Assembly (NCBI GenBank): GCA_944392975.1
Contig: CALXYN010000008.1
Location: 1-57,363 of the forward strand
Origin: an uncultured Spirochaetaceae bacterium
GTDB taxonomy: Bacteria > Spirochaetota > Spirochaetia > Sphaerochaetales > Sphaerochaetaceae
Direction: 5' to 3'
DNA length: 57,363 nt
Shown one piece after another: positions 16,923-24,512 of the stretch. How positions within the stretch are numbered: the stretch's first letter is position 1; the number at the start of each line of letters is the position of its first letter. Made by a program: the position numbers and the translations under genes. Below the pieces are notes generated by a model. The model was not told the DNA's origin and searched no databases. It saw only the letters and a program-made list of their open reading frames with translations.

Positions 16923-16952
16923 TATAATAACGGACGGAGGACTGAAAATGAA
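16923..16952. promoter_or_regulatory. Overlapping divergent -10 elements of thiN and the DUF1015 gene
   Basis: A plus-strand TATAAT at 16923-16928 and a minus-strand TATTAT at 16929-16924 share five bases. The minus element ends 8 bases before the thiN ATG (leaderless type, with TTCATT 17 bases behind it at 16952-16947). The plus element is followed by GGAGG (16936-16940) and the DUF1015 ATG at 16948. Polymerase cannot occupy both at once. Confidence 0.55.
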
Positions 16953-18228
16953 AGACTTAGGATTCTCTCCTGCAGATATCCTTCTTCCTAGAGAGGATAT
17001 CGACATGGAGCGCTGGGCAATTGTAGCCTGCGACCAATACACATCACAGAAAGAATACTGGGAAGAAGCGGACAGGATAGCCGGCGACAGCCCTTCTACA
17101 CTCCGCCTGATACTCCCTGAATGCTATCTTGAAGAAAGCGACAAGGAAGAACGGATAAGGAATGTCGAAAATGCGATGAAGGAATATGCTGAGAATGGAA
17201 TTTTCAGGACATTCCCGGATTCATACATTCTTGTAAAGAGAGACACAGAAACAGGAACCCGCTATGGTCTTGTCGGGAAACTCGATCTTGAGGAATATGA
17301 TTACTCTCCGGATTCATGTTCTCTGATCAGGGCAACGGAAGGCACCATACTCTCCCGTATTCCACCAAGAAAGGAAATAAGGAAGAACGCACTTCTCGAA
17401 CTGCCGCATATCATGGTGCTTATCTCTGACAGCAAGAGAAGCGTAATTGAGCCTATTGCAGGGAAAAAGGAAGAGCTTAAAAAAGTCTATGACTCTCCAC
17501 TGATGCTCAATGGAGGCCATGTCACAGGGTATCTTGTCAACAGCATTGAAGACAAAGAAGCCATTAACAACGCACTTTCAGCTATTTATGAGTCACTATC
17601 TCCGGAAAACCCTCTGCTTTTTGCTATGGGTGATGGAAATCATAGTCTGGCTTCGGCAAAGAGCTGCTGGGAGGATATCAAAAAGACACTCTCTGATGAA
17701 GAGAAGAAAAAACATCCCGCAAGATATGCACTTGTTGAGATTGAGAATATCTTCGATCCGGGACTTCAGTTTGAACCGATTCACAGAGCATTCTTCTCCC
17801 TGCCAAAATCTTCTTTCGATGAGATTCTGTCCAATCATGCAAATGAAATCAAGGAAAAGGAAATCCAGACTATTGAAGACGGAGTCAGGGCAATAAATTC
17901 AGGAAACGGCAGTTTTGTCCTGATTGACGGTGGAAAATACTATGTATATACGCTCATTGGTACAGAACGCGAAATGCCTGCCTGGACAGTGCAAAACGTG
18001 ATTGATGAGATGCTCGAAAAAGAAAAAGGAAGCGTTGATTACATCCATGGCATCGATACAGTGGAAGAACTTGCAGGAAAGGGAGCTCTGGGCCTGATTC
18101 TCCCGGACATCTCAAAAGAGACATTTTTCCAGTCAATTCTCAAGGACAGAGCATTCCCGAGAAAGACATTCTCCATCGGGCATGCAAATGAGAAAAGATA
18201 TTACATTGAAGCAAGACGCATTAAATAA
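16948..18228 (+). CDS. DUF1015 family protein
   Basis: This 426-residue cytoplasmic protein belongs to the widespread uncharacterised DUF1015 family. Recognisable parts are the opening SPADILLPREDID with WAIVACDQYTSQKEYWEE, the central GGHVTGYLV, and MGDGNHSLASAK, which is highly conserved in the family. The C terminus has YIHGIDTVEELA. In some organisms the family sits beside serine or phosphoglycerate metabolism genes; nothing here supports a specific reaction. It has a good GGAGG Shine-Dalgarno sequence, and its promoter overlaps that of divergent thiN. Its last 8 bases overlap the convergent tsaC gene. Confidence 0.85.
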   Translation: MKDLGFSPADILLPREDIDMERWAIVACDQYTSQKEYWEEADRIAGDSPSTLRLILPECYLEESDKEERIRNVENAMKEYAENGIFRTFPDSYILVKRDTETGTRYGLVGKLDLEEYDYSPDSCSLIRATEGTILSRIPPRKEIRKNALLELPHIMVLISDSKRSVIEPIAGKKEELKKVYDSPLMLNGGHVTGYLVNSIEDKEAINNALSAIYESLSPENPLLFAMGDGNHSLASAKSCWEDIKKTLSDEEKKKHPARYALVEIENIFDPGLQFEPIHRAFFSLPKSSFDEILSNHANEIKEKEIQTIEDGVRAINSGNGSFVLIDGGKYYVYTLIGTEREMPAWTVQNVIDEMLEKEKGSVDYIHGIDTVEELAGKGALGLILPDISKETFFQSILKDRAFPRKTFSIGHANEKRYYIEARRIK

Positions 18229-18766
18229 TGTAAGCGCCTTGCCTGATAATCTTGTACGGATATGTTGTGGCATCGATTAATGTCGATGCCATTCCACCTT
18301 TTGTATCAGGATCATTTACGATGAAATCCACTGTTTCAGAGAATACAGGAAGAATATCCTCAAAAGTGAGAAGGCTCTTCTCTCCTGAGAAATTCACAGA
18401 TGTGGAATAGATTGGACCGGAAATGGCAATCACGCTCTGAACAAAGGGATCAGCAGGCACCCTCACAGCTTTCGTAGAGCCATCGGATTCTTTGAGAATA
18501 GCAGTAAGAGGGGCTGGCCACCTTGAAAGTATGTCTTGAGGAACTGAGAGCGTGGAATTCTTCACATTCTCTATGCTCATCAGTGTGATGAATGATTTGG
18601 ATGCAGGGCGTCTTTTTATCTCATAAAGCCTTTCTGCAATATGTTCTCCGACAATTCCACAAAGTCCGTAAATCGTATCACACGGAAAGATCCCGACTTC
18701 CCCTCTTCTGAGTCTTTCCCCTACTTCTCCTGCATTTCTGATATTGTATTCAATGATTGCTGCCAT
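18221..18766 (-). CDS. tsaC: L-threonylcarbamoyladenylate synthase (TsaC/Sua5/YrdC)
   Basis: This enzyme makes threonylcarbamoyl-AMP from threonine, bicarbonate and ATP for the t6A37 modification of ANN-decoding tRNAs. The YrdC fold is shown by GEVGIFPCDTIYGL, the basic KRRPASKSF motif and VRVPADPFV, with STSVNFSGE near the middle. The length of 181 residues means a stand-alone TsaC-type domain without the Sua5 C-terminal domain. A -10-like TGTATT ends 8 bases before the ATG and no Shine-Dalgarno site is visible, so it is probably leaderless. It overlaps the convergent DUF1015 gene by 8 bases. Confidence 0.9.
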   Translation of the reverse strand: MAAIIEYNIRNAGEVGERLRRGEVGIFPCDTIYGLCGIVGEHIAERLYEIKRRPASKSFITLMSIENVKNSTLSVPQDILSRWPAPLTAILKESDGSTKAVRVPADPFVQSVIAISGPIYSTSVNFSGEKSLLTFEDILPVFSETVDFIVNDPDTKGGMASTLIDATTYPYKIIRQGAYII

Positions 18767-18774
18767 ATGTTTGG

Positions 18775-18780
18775 AATACA
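18775..18780 (-). promoter_or_regulatory. tsaC -10 element, leaderless type
   Basis: Minus-strand TGTATT ends 8 bases before the tsaC ATG, with no Shine-Dalgarno sequence. It matches the consensus at four of six bases and the -35 is weak, so this is one of the less certain leaderless cases. Confidence 0.35.
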
Positions 18781-18877
18781 GCTAAGATAGCTATGCATCA
18801 AGTAGTAAAAATGCCCATATACTGGGCTAAAATGCATTTTTAAGTGCAAAAGAAGCACTTTTCTGCAGATTATTTCC

Positions 18878-18930
18878 TTGCTAATTATCATATAGCACTG
18901 ATATAATACTTAAAAGCGTAATCAATTACG
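18878..18930 (+). promoter_or_regulatory. Promoter and palindromic operator candidate upstream of the repeat protein gene
   Basis: TTGCTA (18878-18883), 18 bases and TATAAT (18902-18907) form a promoter. Just downstream, CGTAAT-CA-ATTACG (18917-18930) is a perfect dyad whose 2-base centre is too tight for an RNA hairpin, so it looks like a protein-binding site. A GGAGGA Shine-Dalgarno sequence follows at 18935-18940. The rest of the 178-base gap to tsaC holds only a weak 6-bp hairpin near 18842-18860. Confidence 0.5.
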
Positions 18931-18944
18931 TCGCGGAGGAATTA

Positions 18945-19907
18945 ATGGCCAAACCCTCGAAAACAGCAAAGCTTGTTGTAACCAGCATCGTGATTACCCT
19001 CATAGTGCTGGCAGCCTTCACTCTGGTGTTCATCAATTTCATCGTTCCTGCCTATCAGATTACGGAGGATCAGATATACTCCGTACTTACTCGCTTGTTC
19101 CCTGTTCTGATTGGTCTCATCCTTATTCAGATAGGTGTCATGGCCGCAAAGAAGGGAGAGCCTGAGTACAAGGATACGATTGACAAGCTTTCACCCAATG
19201 CATATGACAGTGCCCTTTACACAGAAGCAAAGGATGATCCAATGCTTCGTGGAAAAGTATCGCCTGAGGTTTTCTCCAATGGTGCTGCAGCAGCAACTGC
19301 TGTCAAGGAAGTTGTAAAAGAAGTTCCTGTAGAGGTCATCAAGGAAGTTCCGGTTGAAGTTGTCAGAGAGGTTGAGGTACCTGTTGAGAGAATCCGCGAA
19401 ATACAGGTTCCTGTAGAAGTTGTAAAGGAAGTTCCAGTTGAGAAGATTGTAGAGAAGGAAGTCATACGCGAAGTTCCAATTGAAGTTCTCAAGGAAGTAC
19501 CTGTTGAGGTAGTGAAGGAAGTTCCAGTCGAGAAGATTATAGAGAAGGAAGTTCCGGTTGAGGTCATCAAAGAAGTCACAATTGAGAAGGAAACAGAACC
19601 ACCTGTCGTGATGCTTGATTTCCATGATGTTCTCAAAGAAGAGGCAAAAGCTGCTGCTGATATGGACTACGATCTTTCGCTTGTGGCCATCAAGGAAAGA
19701 GAAGGTCTTACAGAAGAATCCATTGAAGCAGAGTTTGGAGAGGATACTCTGGTATTCAGTGAAAACGGCTGCTTCTTTGCAGTCCTGCCACTCTACTCAA
19801 AGGAAGAGGCAGAGAAAGCAACAGAGAATCTTGTACCAAGAAATGTTGTTTCAGTGAGGTCCGAGATAGACCCTGCAGAATTCATACAAGAAGCTGCACG
19901 CTTCTAA
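18945..19907 (+). CDS. Membrane protein with long EVPVE-type repeat
   Basis: This 320-residue protein is of unknown function. Two membrane helices lie near the N terminus (residues ~10-33 and ~46-67). Residues ~120-215 are a degenerate repeat of units such as KEVPVEVIKEVPVEVV and PVEKIVEKEV, alternating charged and beta-branched residues with regular prolines. This suggests an extended rod or stalk. A C-terminal domain of about 100 residues (from ~PPVVMLDFHDVLKEE) is acidic and mixed alpha/beta and contains LVFSENGCFFAVLPLY. The Shine-Dalgarno GGAGGA is strong. The repeat is a true protein repeat: synonymous codons vary between units. Similar proline-valine-glutamate stalks occur in other bacterial envelope proteins, but no function can be assigned. 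Confidence 0.75.
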   Translation: MAKPSKTAKLVVTSIVITLIVLAAFTLVFINFIVPAYQITEDQIYSVLTRLFPVLIGLILIQIGVMAAKKGEPEYKDTIDKLSPNAYDSALYTEAKDDPMLRGKVSPEVFSNGAAAATAVKEVVKEVPVEVIKEVPVEVVREVEVPVERIREIQVPVEVVKEVPVEKIVEKEVIREVPIEVLKEVPVEVVKEVPVEKIIEKEVPVEVIKEVTIEKETEPPVVMLDFHDVLKEEAKAAADMDYDLSLVAIKEREGLTEESIEAEFGEDTLVFSENGCFFAVLPLYSKEEAEKATENLVPRNVVSVRSEIDPAEFIQEAARF

Positions 19908-19915
19908 TTGATCTG

Positions 19916-19940
19916 ATAGCCGGCTAAGCCGGCTATTCTT
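19916..19940 (+). terminator. Terminator-like hairpin after the repeat protein gene
   Basis: ATAGCCGGC/GCCGGCTAT (19916-19924, 19928-19936) form a 9-bp GC-rich stem with a 3-base loop. The T tract after it is short (TCTTAT), so termination may be incomplete. Confidence 0.65.
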
Positions 19941-19952
19941 ATGTCAGACCAC

Positions 19953-19981
19953 TTATGACATTATGAGAAATATCATATAAT
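19953..19981 (+). promoter_or_regulatory. rfbB promoter, leaderless type
   Basis: TTATGA (19953-19958), 17 bases and a perfect TATAAT (19976-19981) form a promoter. The -10 ends 6 bases before the ATG. The only Shine-Dalgarno-like AGGA touches the ATG and could not function. Confidence 0.55.
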
Positions 19982-19987
19982 CAGGAT

Positions 19988-20947
19988 ATGAGAATCCTTG
20001 TCACAGGAGCTGCAGGCTTTATAGGGACAAACTTCGTCTACTATATGCTTTCAAAGCATCCGGATTATGAAATAACAGGTCTGGATTCCCTTACCTATGC
20101 CGGGAATATCGGGAATCTTGAAAGGGCATTGAAAAGCCCTTCATTCACCTTTGTAAAAGGCGATATAAGATGCAGGAGCGATGTAACTTCTGTCTTTGAT
20201 AAATATTCTCCGGATATCGTTGTAAATTTTGCCGCAGAAAGTCATGTCGACAGATCCATAGATAGTCCTGCAATCTTTCTTGATACTAATGTTCTCGGAA
20301 CAGAAGTGCTCCTTGAAGAGGCTCTGAAACATGATGTGAAGCGTTTTCATCAGATATCTACAGATGAAGTCTATGGTGATTTACCGCTCGAAAAAAAGAA
20401 CTTGCGATTTACAGAGCAATCCATTCTTCGCCCCAGTTCCCCATACAGCGCCTCAAAAGCTTCTGCAGACCTCATTGTACTGGCCTATCACAGGACATAT
20501 GGCCTTAATGTGACGATATCAAGATGCTCAAACAATTTCGGGCCATATCAACATGAAGAGAAACTGATTCCTAAAACAATAAAGAATGCCATTTCAGATA
20601 ATGTGATATCAGTCTATGGAACAGGTGAAAACATCAGGGATTGGATATATGTCATAGACCATTGTAAAGCTGTGGATACAATTATCCATAAAGGAAAGGA
20701 TGGTGAGATTTACAACATAGGTGCAGACAATGAGATCAGTAATATCTCCTTGATTAAAATGATTCTGAAAGCACTCAACAAGCCAGAAAGTCTCATCACC
20801 TACACTGCGGACAGGAAAGGACATGATCTCAGATATGCCATAGACAGTTCAAAACTGCAAAAAGAACTCGGATTCTCAGAGTACTCTGAATTCAATAATA
20901 AACTTGCAGAGACTATCATGTGGTATAAGATTTCAGCAATTAAATAA
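19988..20947 (+). CDS. rfbB: dTDP-glucose 4,6-dehydratase
   Basis: This extended SDR converts dTDP-glucose to dTDP-4-keto-6-deoxyglucose, the branch point to rhamnose and other deoxysugars. NAD is bound by GAAGFIGTNF (residues 7-16). Family marks are LDSLTYAGN, NFAAESHVDRSID, the active-site STDEVYGDL, the YSASKAS catalytic motif, and SNNFGPYQHEEKLIP. The length of 319 residues is slightly short for RmlB because the C terminus is trimmed. The rmlA, rmlC and rmlD genes are not in the window, so the pathway would have to be completed elsewhere. The final 15 bases overlap the convergent metallophosphoesterase gene. Confidence 0.9.
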   Translation: MRILVTGAAGFIGTNFVYYMLSKHPDYEITGLDSLTYAGNIGNLERALKSPSFTFVKGDIRCRSDVTSVFDKYSPDIVVNFAAESHVDRSIDSPAIFLDTNVLGTEVLLEEALKHDVKRFHQISTDEVYGDLPLEKKNLRFTEQSILRPSSPYSASKASADLIVLAYHRTYGLNVTISRCSNNFGPYQHEEKLIPKTIKNAISDNVISVYGTGENIRDWIYVIDHCKAVDTIIHKGKDGEIYNIGADNEISNISLIKMILKALNKPESLITYTADRKGHDLRYAIDSSKLQKELGFSEYSEFNNKLAETIMWYKISAIK

Positions 20948-21916
20948 AAATGAGTTTTTCTGTTTTCCGGTTTTAGCAGAAAATTCAATAACATTAATCG
21001 TTTTATTTGAAGTATCAAGTTCAACAAGATAGAAGCTACCATCACTTTCAATATCAAGAGAGGTATCACGTTCATGGAACGCTGCTATATTCAGTTCCGC
21101 AGAAACATCTGAAAATCTATAGGCGATGTTTCCTTTATGATGATGACCGGTAAATATAAGAGACACACCATATTTATCCATAAGTCTCAAGATGCGGTGA
21201 ACTTCTCTCTGATCTGCCATTCCAGTAATAATCATAGAGTGATCCAAGTGTCCTCCTGACACCATATTTCCATGCGCTACAAAAATTTTGAAAGGATTTT
21301 TATCATCAGCTAGGGCATTTTCAAGGTAATCAATTTGTTCTTTTCCGAAAACGCCTAGAGAATTATCTAACTTATAAATTGAAAGTGGACCATATACGTA
21401 TTTACACATACGTATTGTTTCCTTATCAGGATAGAACGATGACAAAAGAAGGTCAAAAGATTCGGAAGTCTCATTGTGCAATTCATGATTGCCAATACAC
21501 CATATATGATTTCCATTAACCATATTTGCAGTCTCAGAATAAAAGTCTATGACTTCTGAATCCTCAAAATGCCCTTCATCAATAAGATCTCCTAGATTAA
21601 CCAGGAATGGATAGTTTCCCTCCTCTAGAAAACGCATGAAAGATTCTATATGAAATATAGTACCAGAATCATCACGTCCTGAATGAACATCAGAAATAAC
21701 AGGGAAACGTATAATACTTTCTACCGCAATATCCAAATCCATCTTTTCTGTATTCAAGATGCCATCAGATATCAGGGGCATTACTTTATGTCCTGTTTTT
21801 GTAAGATCAATTTCTACTAGGAATGGATTTGATTTAATATTCGCAATTTCCCAAATTGGAATAACACGGCAGGAAATAAGGATTACAACGAGAACTAAAA
21901 GAAGGATTTTTTTCAT
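20933..21916 (-). CDS. Metallophosphoesterase lipoprotein
   Basis: This calcineurin-like phosphoesterase is exported as a lipoprotein. The signal (residues 1-16, KKILLLVLVVILISC) ends in a spirochaete-style LISC lipobox with Cys16. The five metal-site motifs are all visible: SDVHSG, NLGDLIDEG, IGNHELH, VAHGNM and GHHHKG. The length is 327 residues. Possible substrates include phosphodiesters, nucleotides or phospho-glycans outside the inner membrane; the sequence does not decide. It overlaps the upstream barrel-like gene by 4 bases (ATGA-type coupling) and the convergent rfbB by 15 bases. Confidence 0.85.
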   Translation of the reverse strand: MKKILLLVLVVILISCRVIPIWEIANIKSNPFLVEIDLTKTGHKVMPLISDGILNTEKMDLDIAVESIIRFPVISDVHSGRDDSGTIFHIESFMRFLEEGNYPFLVNLGDLIDEGHFEDSEVIDFYSETANMVNGNHIWCIGNHELHNETSESFDLLLSSFYPDKETIRMCKYVYGPLSIYKLDNSLGVFGKEQIDYLENALADDKNPFKIFVAHGNMVSGGHLDHSMIITGMADQREVHRILRLMDKYGVSLIFTGHHHKGNIAYRFSDVSAELNIAAFHERDTSLDIESDGSFYLVELDTSNKTINVIEFSAKTGKQKNSFLFNC

Positions 21917-22572
21917 ATTATTCCTCTATAGATATACCCAGCTTTAATTCCCCAACCAGAAAGAACTAATGTGTTTACATCAATCAGATTGTCAAAAACA
22001 AAGTATGCATCTGCAAATATGAAATGTCCATTTTCAATTTCAATTTCAGCTACTGCTCCAGCAGTAGCCGTCATTTTCCATTCCATCGTTTCTGGATGAA
22101 TCATAGTACAGTAAATAGTAGAAAAGAAAGAATCAGAATGTATTCCTACACGAAAATCAAAAAGAGGAATAACAGAATAATATGTAGAAGAAAATGGAGA
22201 ATAAGAGATACCGGTCTGTACACCTACTCCATAGCCCAAAATCATCAATTTCCATGAAAAGAGTTGCGAGAAAACATAACTCAATGTTGAGAACCCGCCC
22301 TCTTCAGGAACATTGTCAGAATGAATGATGAAATTATTATGAATTGTGCGGCCAATATCCAAATCATAAGTTGCAGTAATAAGAAAATCATCAGCAGATA
22401 TTCCAGAAAAATGAATGGAAAAATCATCATATCCAGCAAATAATCCATATGAAAATTTATCCGGAGATATTGATCTGTAACGCACACCTCCAAAGAATCC
22501 TACATTCCATTCAGCTGCATAAATAAAAATATCAAGCAACAAAACCACAACAAGAAGAATAAATTTCTTCAT
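21913..22572 (-). CDS. Exported barrel-like protein, unknown function
   Basis: This 219-residue protein has a signal peptide (residues 1-~19, KKFILLVVVLLLDIFIYAAE) followed by glycine- and aromatic-rich amphipathic strands (NVGFFGGVRYRS, FSYGLFAGYDDFSIHFSG, GYGVGVQTGISYS). It ends in a membrane-strand-like GWGIKAGYIYRGII. This fits a small outer-membrane beta-barrel. It is co-transcribed with the metallophosphoesterase lipoprotein, so the two may work together at the cell surface. AGAGGA lies upstream of the ATG at somewhat long spacing. No family is recognised. Confidence 0.68.
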   Translation of the reverse strand: MKKFILLVVVLLLDIFIYAAEWNVGFFGGVRYRSISPDKFSYGLFAGYDDFSIHFSGISADDFLITATYDLDIGRTIHNNFIIHSDNVPEEGGFSTLSYVFSQLFSWKLMILGYGVGVQTGISYSPFSSTYYSVIPLFDFRVGIHSDSFFSTIYCTMIHPETMEWKMTATAGAVAEIEIENGHFIFADAYFVFDNLIDVNTLVLSGWGIKAGYIYRGII

Positions 22573-22667
22573 GATTAAAGAATCCTCTTATTTATTAGAG
22601 AAAAAATTTACACTATGAACAATCATGAAAATTCCCCACCTATACCCATTTTCCAGTTTCGAGAATA

Positions 22668-24419
22668 TCAAATGTTCCAGATGAAACCAAGACTTCCCAT
22701 TGGGCTAAAGTGATTTTTTCCTTCCTGATTACAATAATTAAAATACATATTAAACCCTACAAGACCATAAACTTGTATGCCAGTATCAAGAATAAGATAA
22801 TTTCCATATGCCTTTAGCTGAATCATATGTTCTGCGGAACTCAAACCACCGGAAGGGGTACTAATACCTGCAAAATCATCCCCAATCACAGCATTTCCCA
22901 TATCAATGGAAGTATCATAAAGTCCATTATATGAATGAGAAAGATGTTTCAATCCTCTTAGTTTATACATCAATGAACCACCCACCATCCATCTTTCATT
23001 ATCCGATGTATAATTACTTCCAAATGATAATACGAATGAATCTGGTCCATACTGATAACCGGAATATCCATAATCCGCCAAAGTACTCATCTCATAACCA
23101 ACTATGTAATCTAGATTGAAATCATGGATTCCATCCTCATCTATTTTCTGATTCAAATAAATGAAAGGATTTGTATATACTCCCTCAATCCAGGAATCAA
23201 GTACTCCATCACCAATCTGTACTGAGTACTTCAGATTAAGCAAGACTCCGAAAGCAGGAGGAACTGTCGTAGAATCTTCCCATGGCAACTGAAACTGATC
23301 GATAGCTACCTCTCCGTAAAACGAAAGCCCTTTGGTTATTGCCCATTCACCAGAAAGACTGAGAATATTGTTTGCCTCATCAAAAGAGCGCTTTATCGTG
23401 CTATTGTCATAATTGTAATAATTATGCCCAAGTACAAAAGGATAAAAGAAACGTATATCAAAACCGAAATTAGAATTGTAAATTGTCCCTAAATTCAAAC
23501 CTATCCGAACCTTATCAATTATATTGATATCAAACCTATGTACTACACGAAACTGTTGAGGACCGGTAAACTCATTTCTGGAAATATCCGTAATAGTTGA
23601 ACCGGCATTCGGAGTCTCCATCTGATCAAATCTGGTGACAGATATATTGTATGTAAAATATCTGCTCATGAATGATAATGCTGTTAACTCCTGATAAATA
23701 AAGTTATCGCCAATTACAAGATTTCCAGTAATACCATTTCCTACACTGTGGGGATATCTTCCAATAATGAAAGATAAATTGTCATTTCCTATCGACAATC
23801 CCGCTCTAAGAGGTAATTCTCCTGGAGGATTTGTCGGACCTTCACTACCAAATACAGACAGATGACCATTATAACTAGTCAAAAGCCAGCCAAATGTCGT
23901 CTCATACATATGATGATTGTTATTCTGTAAAGCAAAATTTGCCTCCATGTAAACGTAATCACCAAAATTAAAGGCTGGATGAATATATATGGCAGGAATC
24001 TCAAATCTGTATTGAAGTAATGCTTCGTTTCTCCTATCAGGAGCTATGCCATCAGAATTAGAGAAATCAAAATTCGAATAGTCTGCAATATTCACCCCAA
24101 CATTGACACCGGTATTCAGATTAAAATCAAAACCGTCAGATGAAAAGAGATAATTTCCAGTCAGTTCTGCTTTTAGCCGTCCATATTCTTTCTGTTCTTT
24201 TTCAGAGAGAGAGGCAGGATCGATTCTATTCAAAGCAATTTCCAGCCCTCTTGCAGATATCGGAGAGAATGAAGATGGGCCAGTCACTCCAGCAAGTCGA
24301 CATAAACGATCAACCTGGATATACATATCATCTCGTGTTGTATACACTTTCTGCATATTAGAGGCAGATACAATGGAACAAAAAACAAATACAATTACAG
24401 TAAAGATGATTTTTCTCAT
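22668..24419 (-). CDS. Outer membrane beta-barrel protein, paralogue A
   Basis: This 583-residue exported protein has a signal peptide (residues 1-~19, ending SIVSAS), a short helical N-terminal domain (MQKVYTTRDDMYIQVDRLCRLAG) and about 24 predicted beta-strands ending in GSLGFIWNI. It is clearly paralogous to the divergent gene at 24513. Both share the N-terminal block, a GNG(I/V)TGN(L/M)(V/I)IGDNF(I/T)YQE segment and SGYQYGPDSFVLS/SGYIYGPDAIVIS. The size and N-terminal domain vaguely recall Wzi-type capsule-assembly barrels. That would suit the nearby glycan genes but is only a suggestion. The pair share a 93-base divergent intergenic region. Confidence 0.75.
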   Translation of the reverse strand: MRKIIFTVIVFVFCSIVSASNMQKVYTTRDDMYIQVDRLCRLAGVTGPSSFSPISARGLEIALNRIDPASLSEKEQKEYGRLKAELTGNYLFSSDGFDFNLNTGVNVGVNIADYSNFDFSNSDGIAPDRRNEALLQYRFEIPAIYIHPAFNFGDYVYMEANFALQNNNHHMYETTFGWLLTSYNGHLSVFGSEGPTNPPGELPLRAGLSIGNDNLSFIIGRYPHSVGNGITGNLVIGDNFIYQELTALSFMSRYFTYNISVTRFDQMETPNAGSTITDISRNEFTGPQQFRVVHRFDINIIDKVRIGLNLGTIYNSNFGFDIRFFYPFVLGHNYYNYDNSTIKRSFDEANNILSLSGEWAITKGLSFYGEVAIDQFQLPWEDSTTVPPAFGVLLNLKYSVQIGDGVLDSWIEGVYTNPFIYLNQKIDEDGIHDFNLDYIVGYEMSTLADYGYSGYQYGPDSFVLSFGSNYTSDNERWMVGGSLMYKLRGLKHLSHSYNGLYDTSIDMGNAVIGDDFAGISTPSGGLSSAEHMIQLKAYGNYLILDTGIQVYGLVGFNMYFNYCNQEGKNHFSPMGSLGFIWNI

Positions 24420-24512
24420 ATTTAATTAGCTCATAAAACAACAGCCCTATGCAAGCATTTATGGTATACACAACAAATGTATGATAGATTCTAGAACATA
24501 TCAGGAATAATT

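Noticed and set aside
18842-18860. Hairpin AAGTGC/GCACTT as a terminator of tsaC or of the repeat gene
   Set aside because: It is upstream of both divergent genes, only 6 bp long, and followed by a broken T tract.
18945-19600. The regular repeat as a CRISPR array or DNA satellite
   Set aside because: The units are degenerate, have no constant spacers, and keep the reading frame with synonymous changes; it is a protein repeat.
19191-19636. Long open frames on the minus strand opposite the EVPVE repeat, coding for TSTGTSF- or NWNFLYN-like repeats
   Set aside because: They are mirror images of the repeat codons on the plus strand, lack start signals, and have implausible composition.
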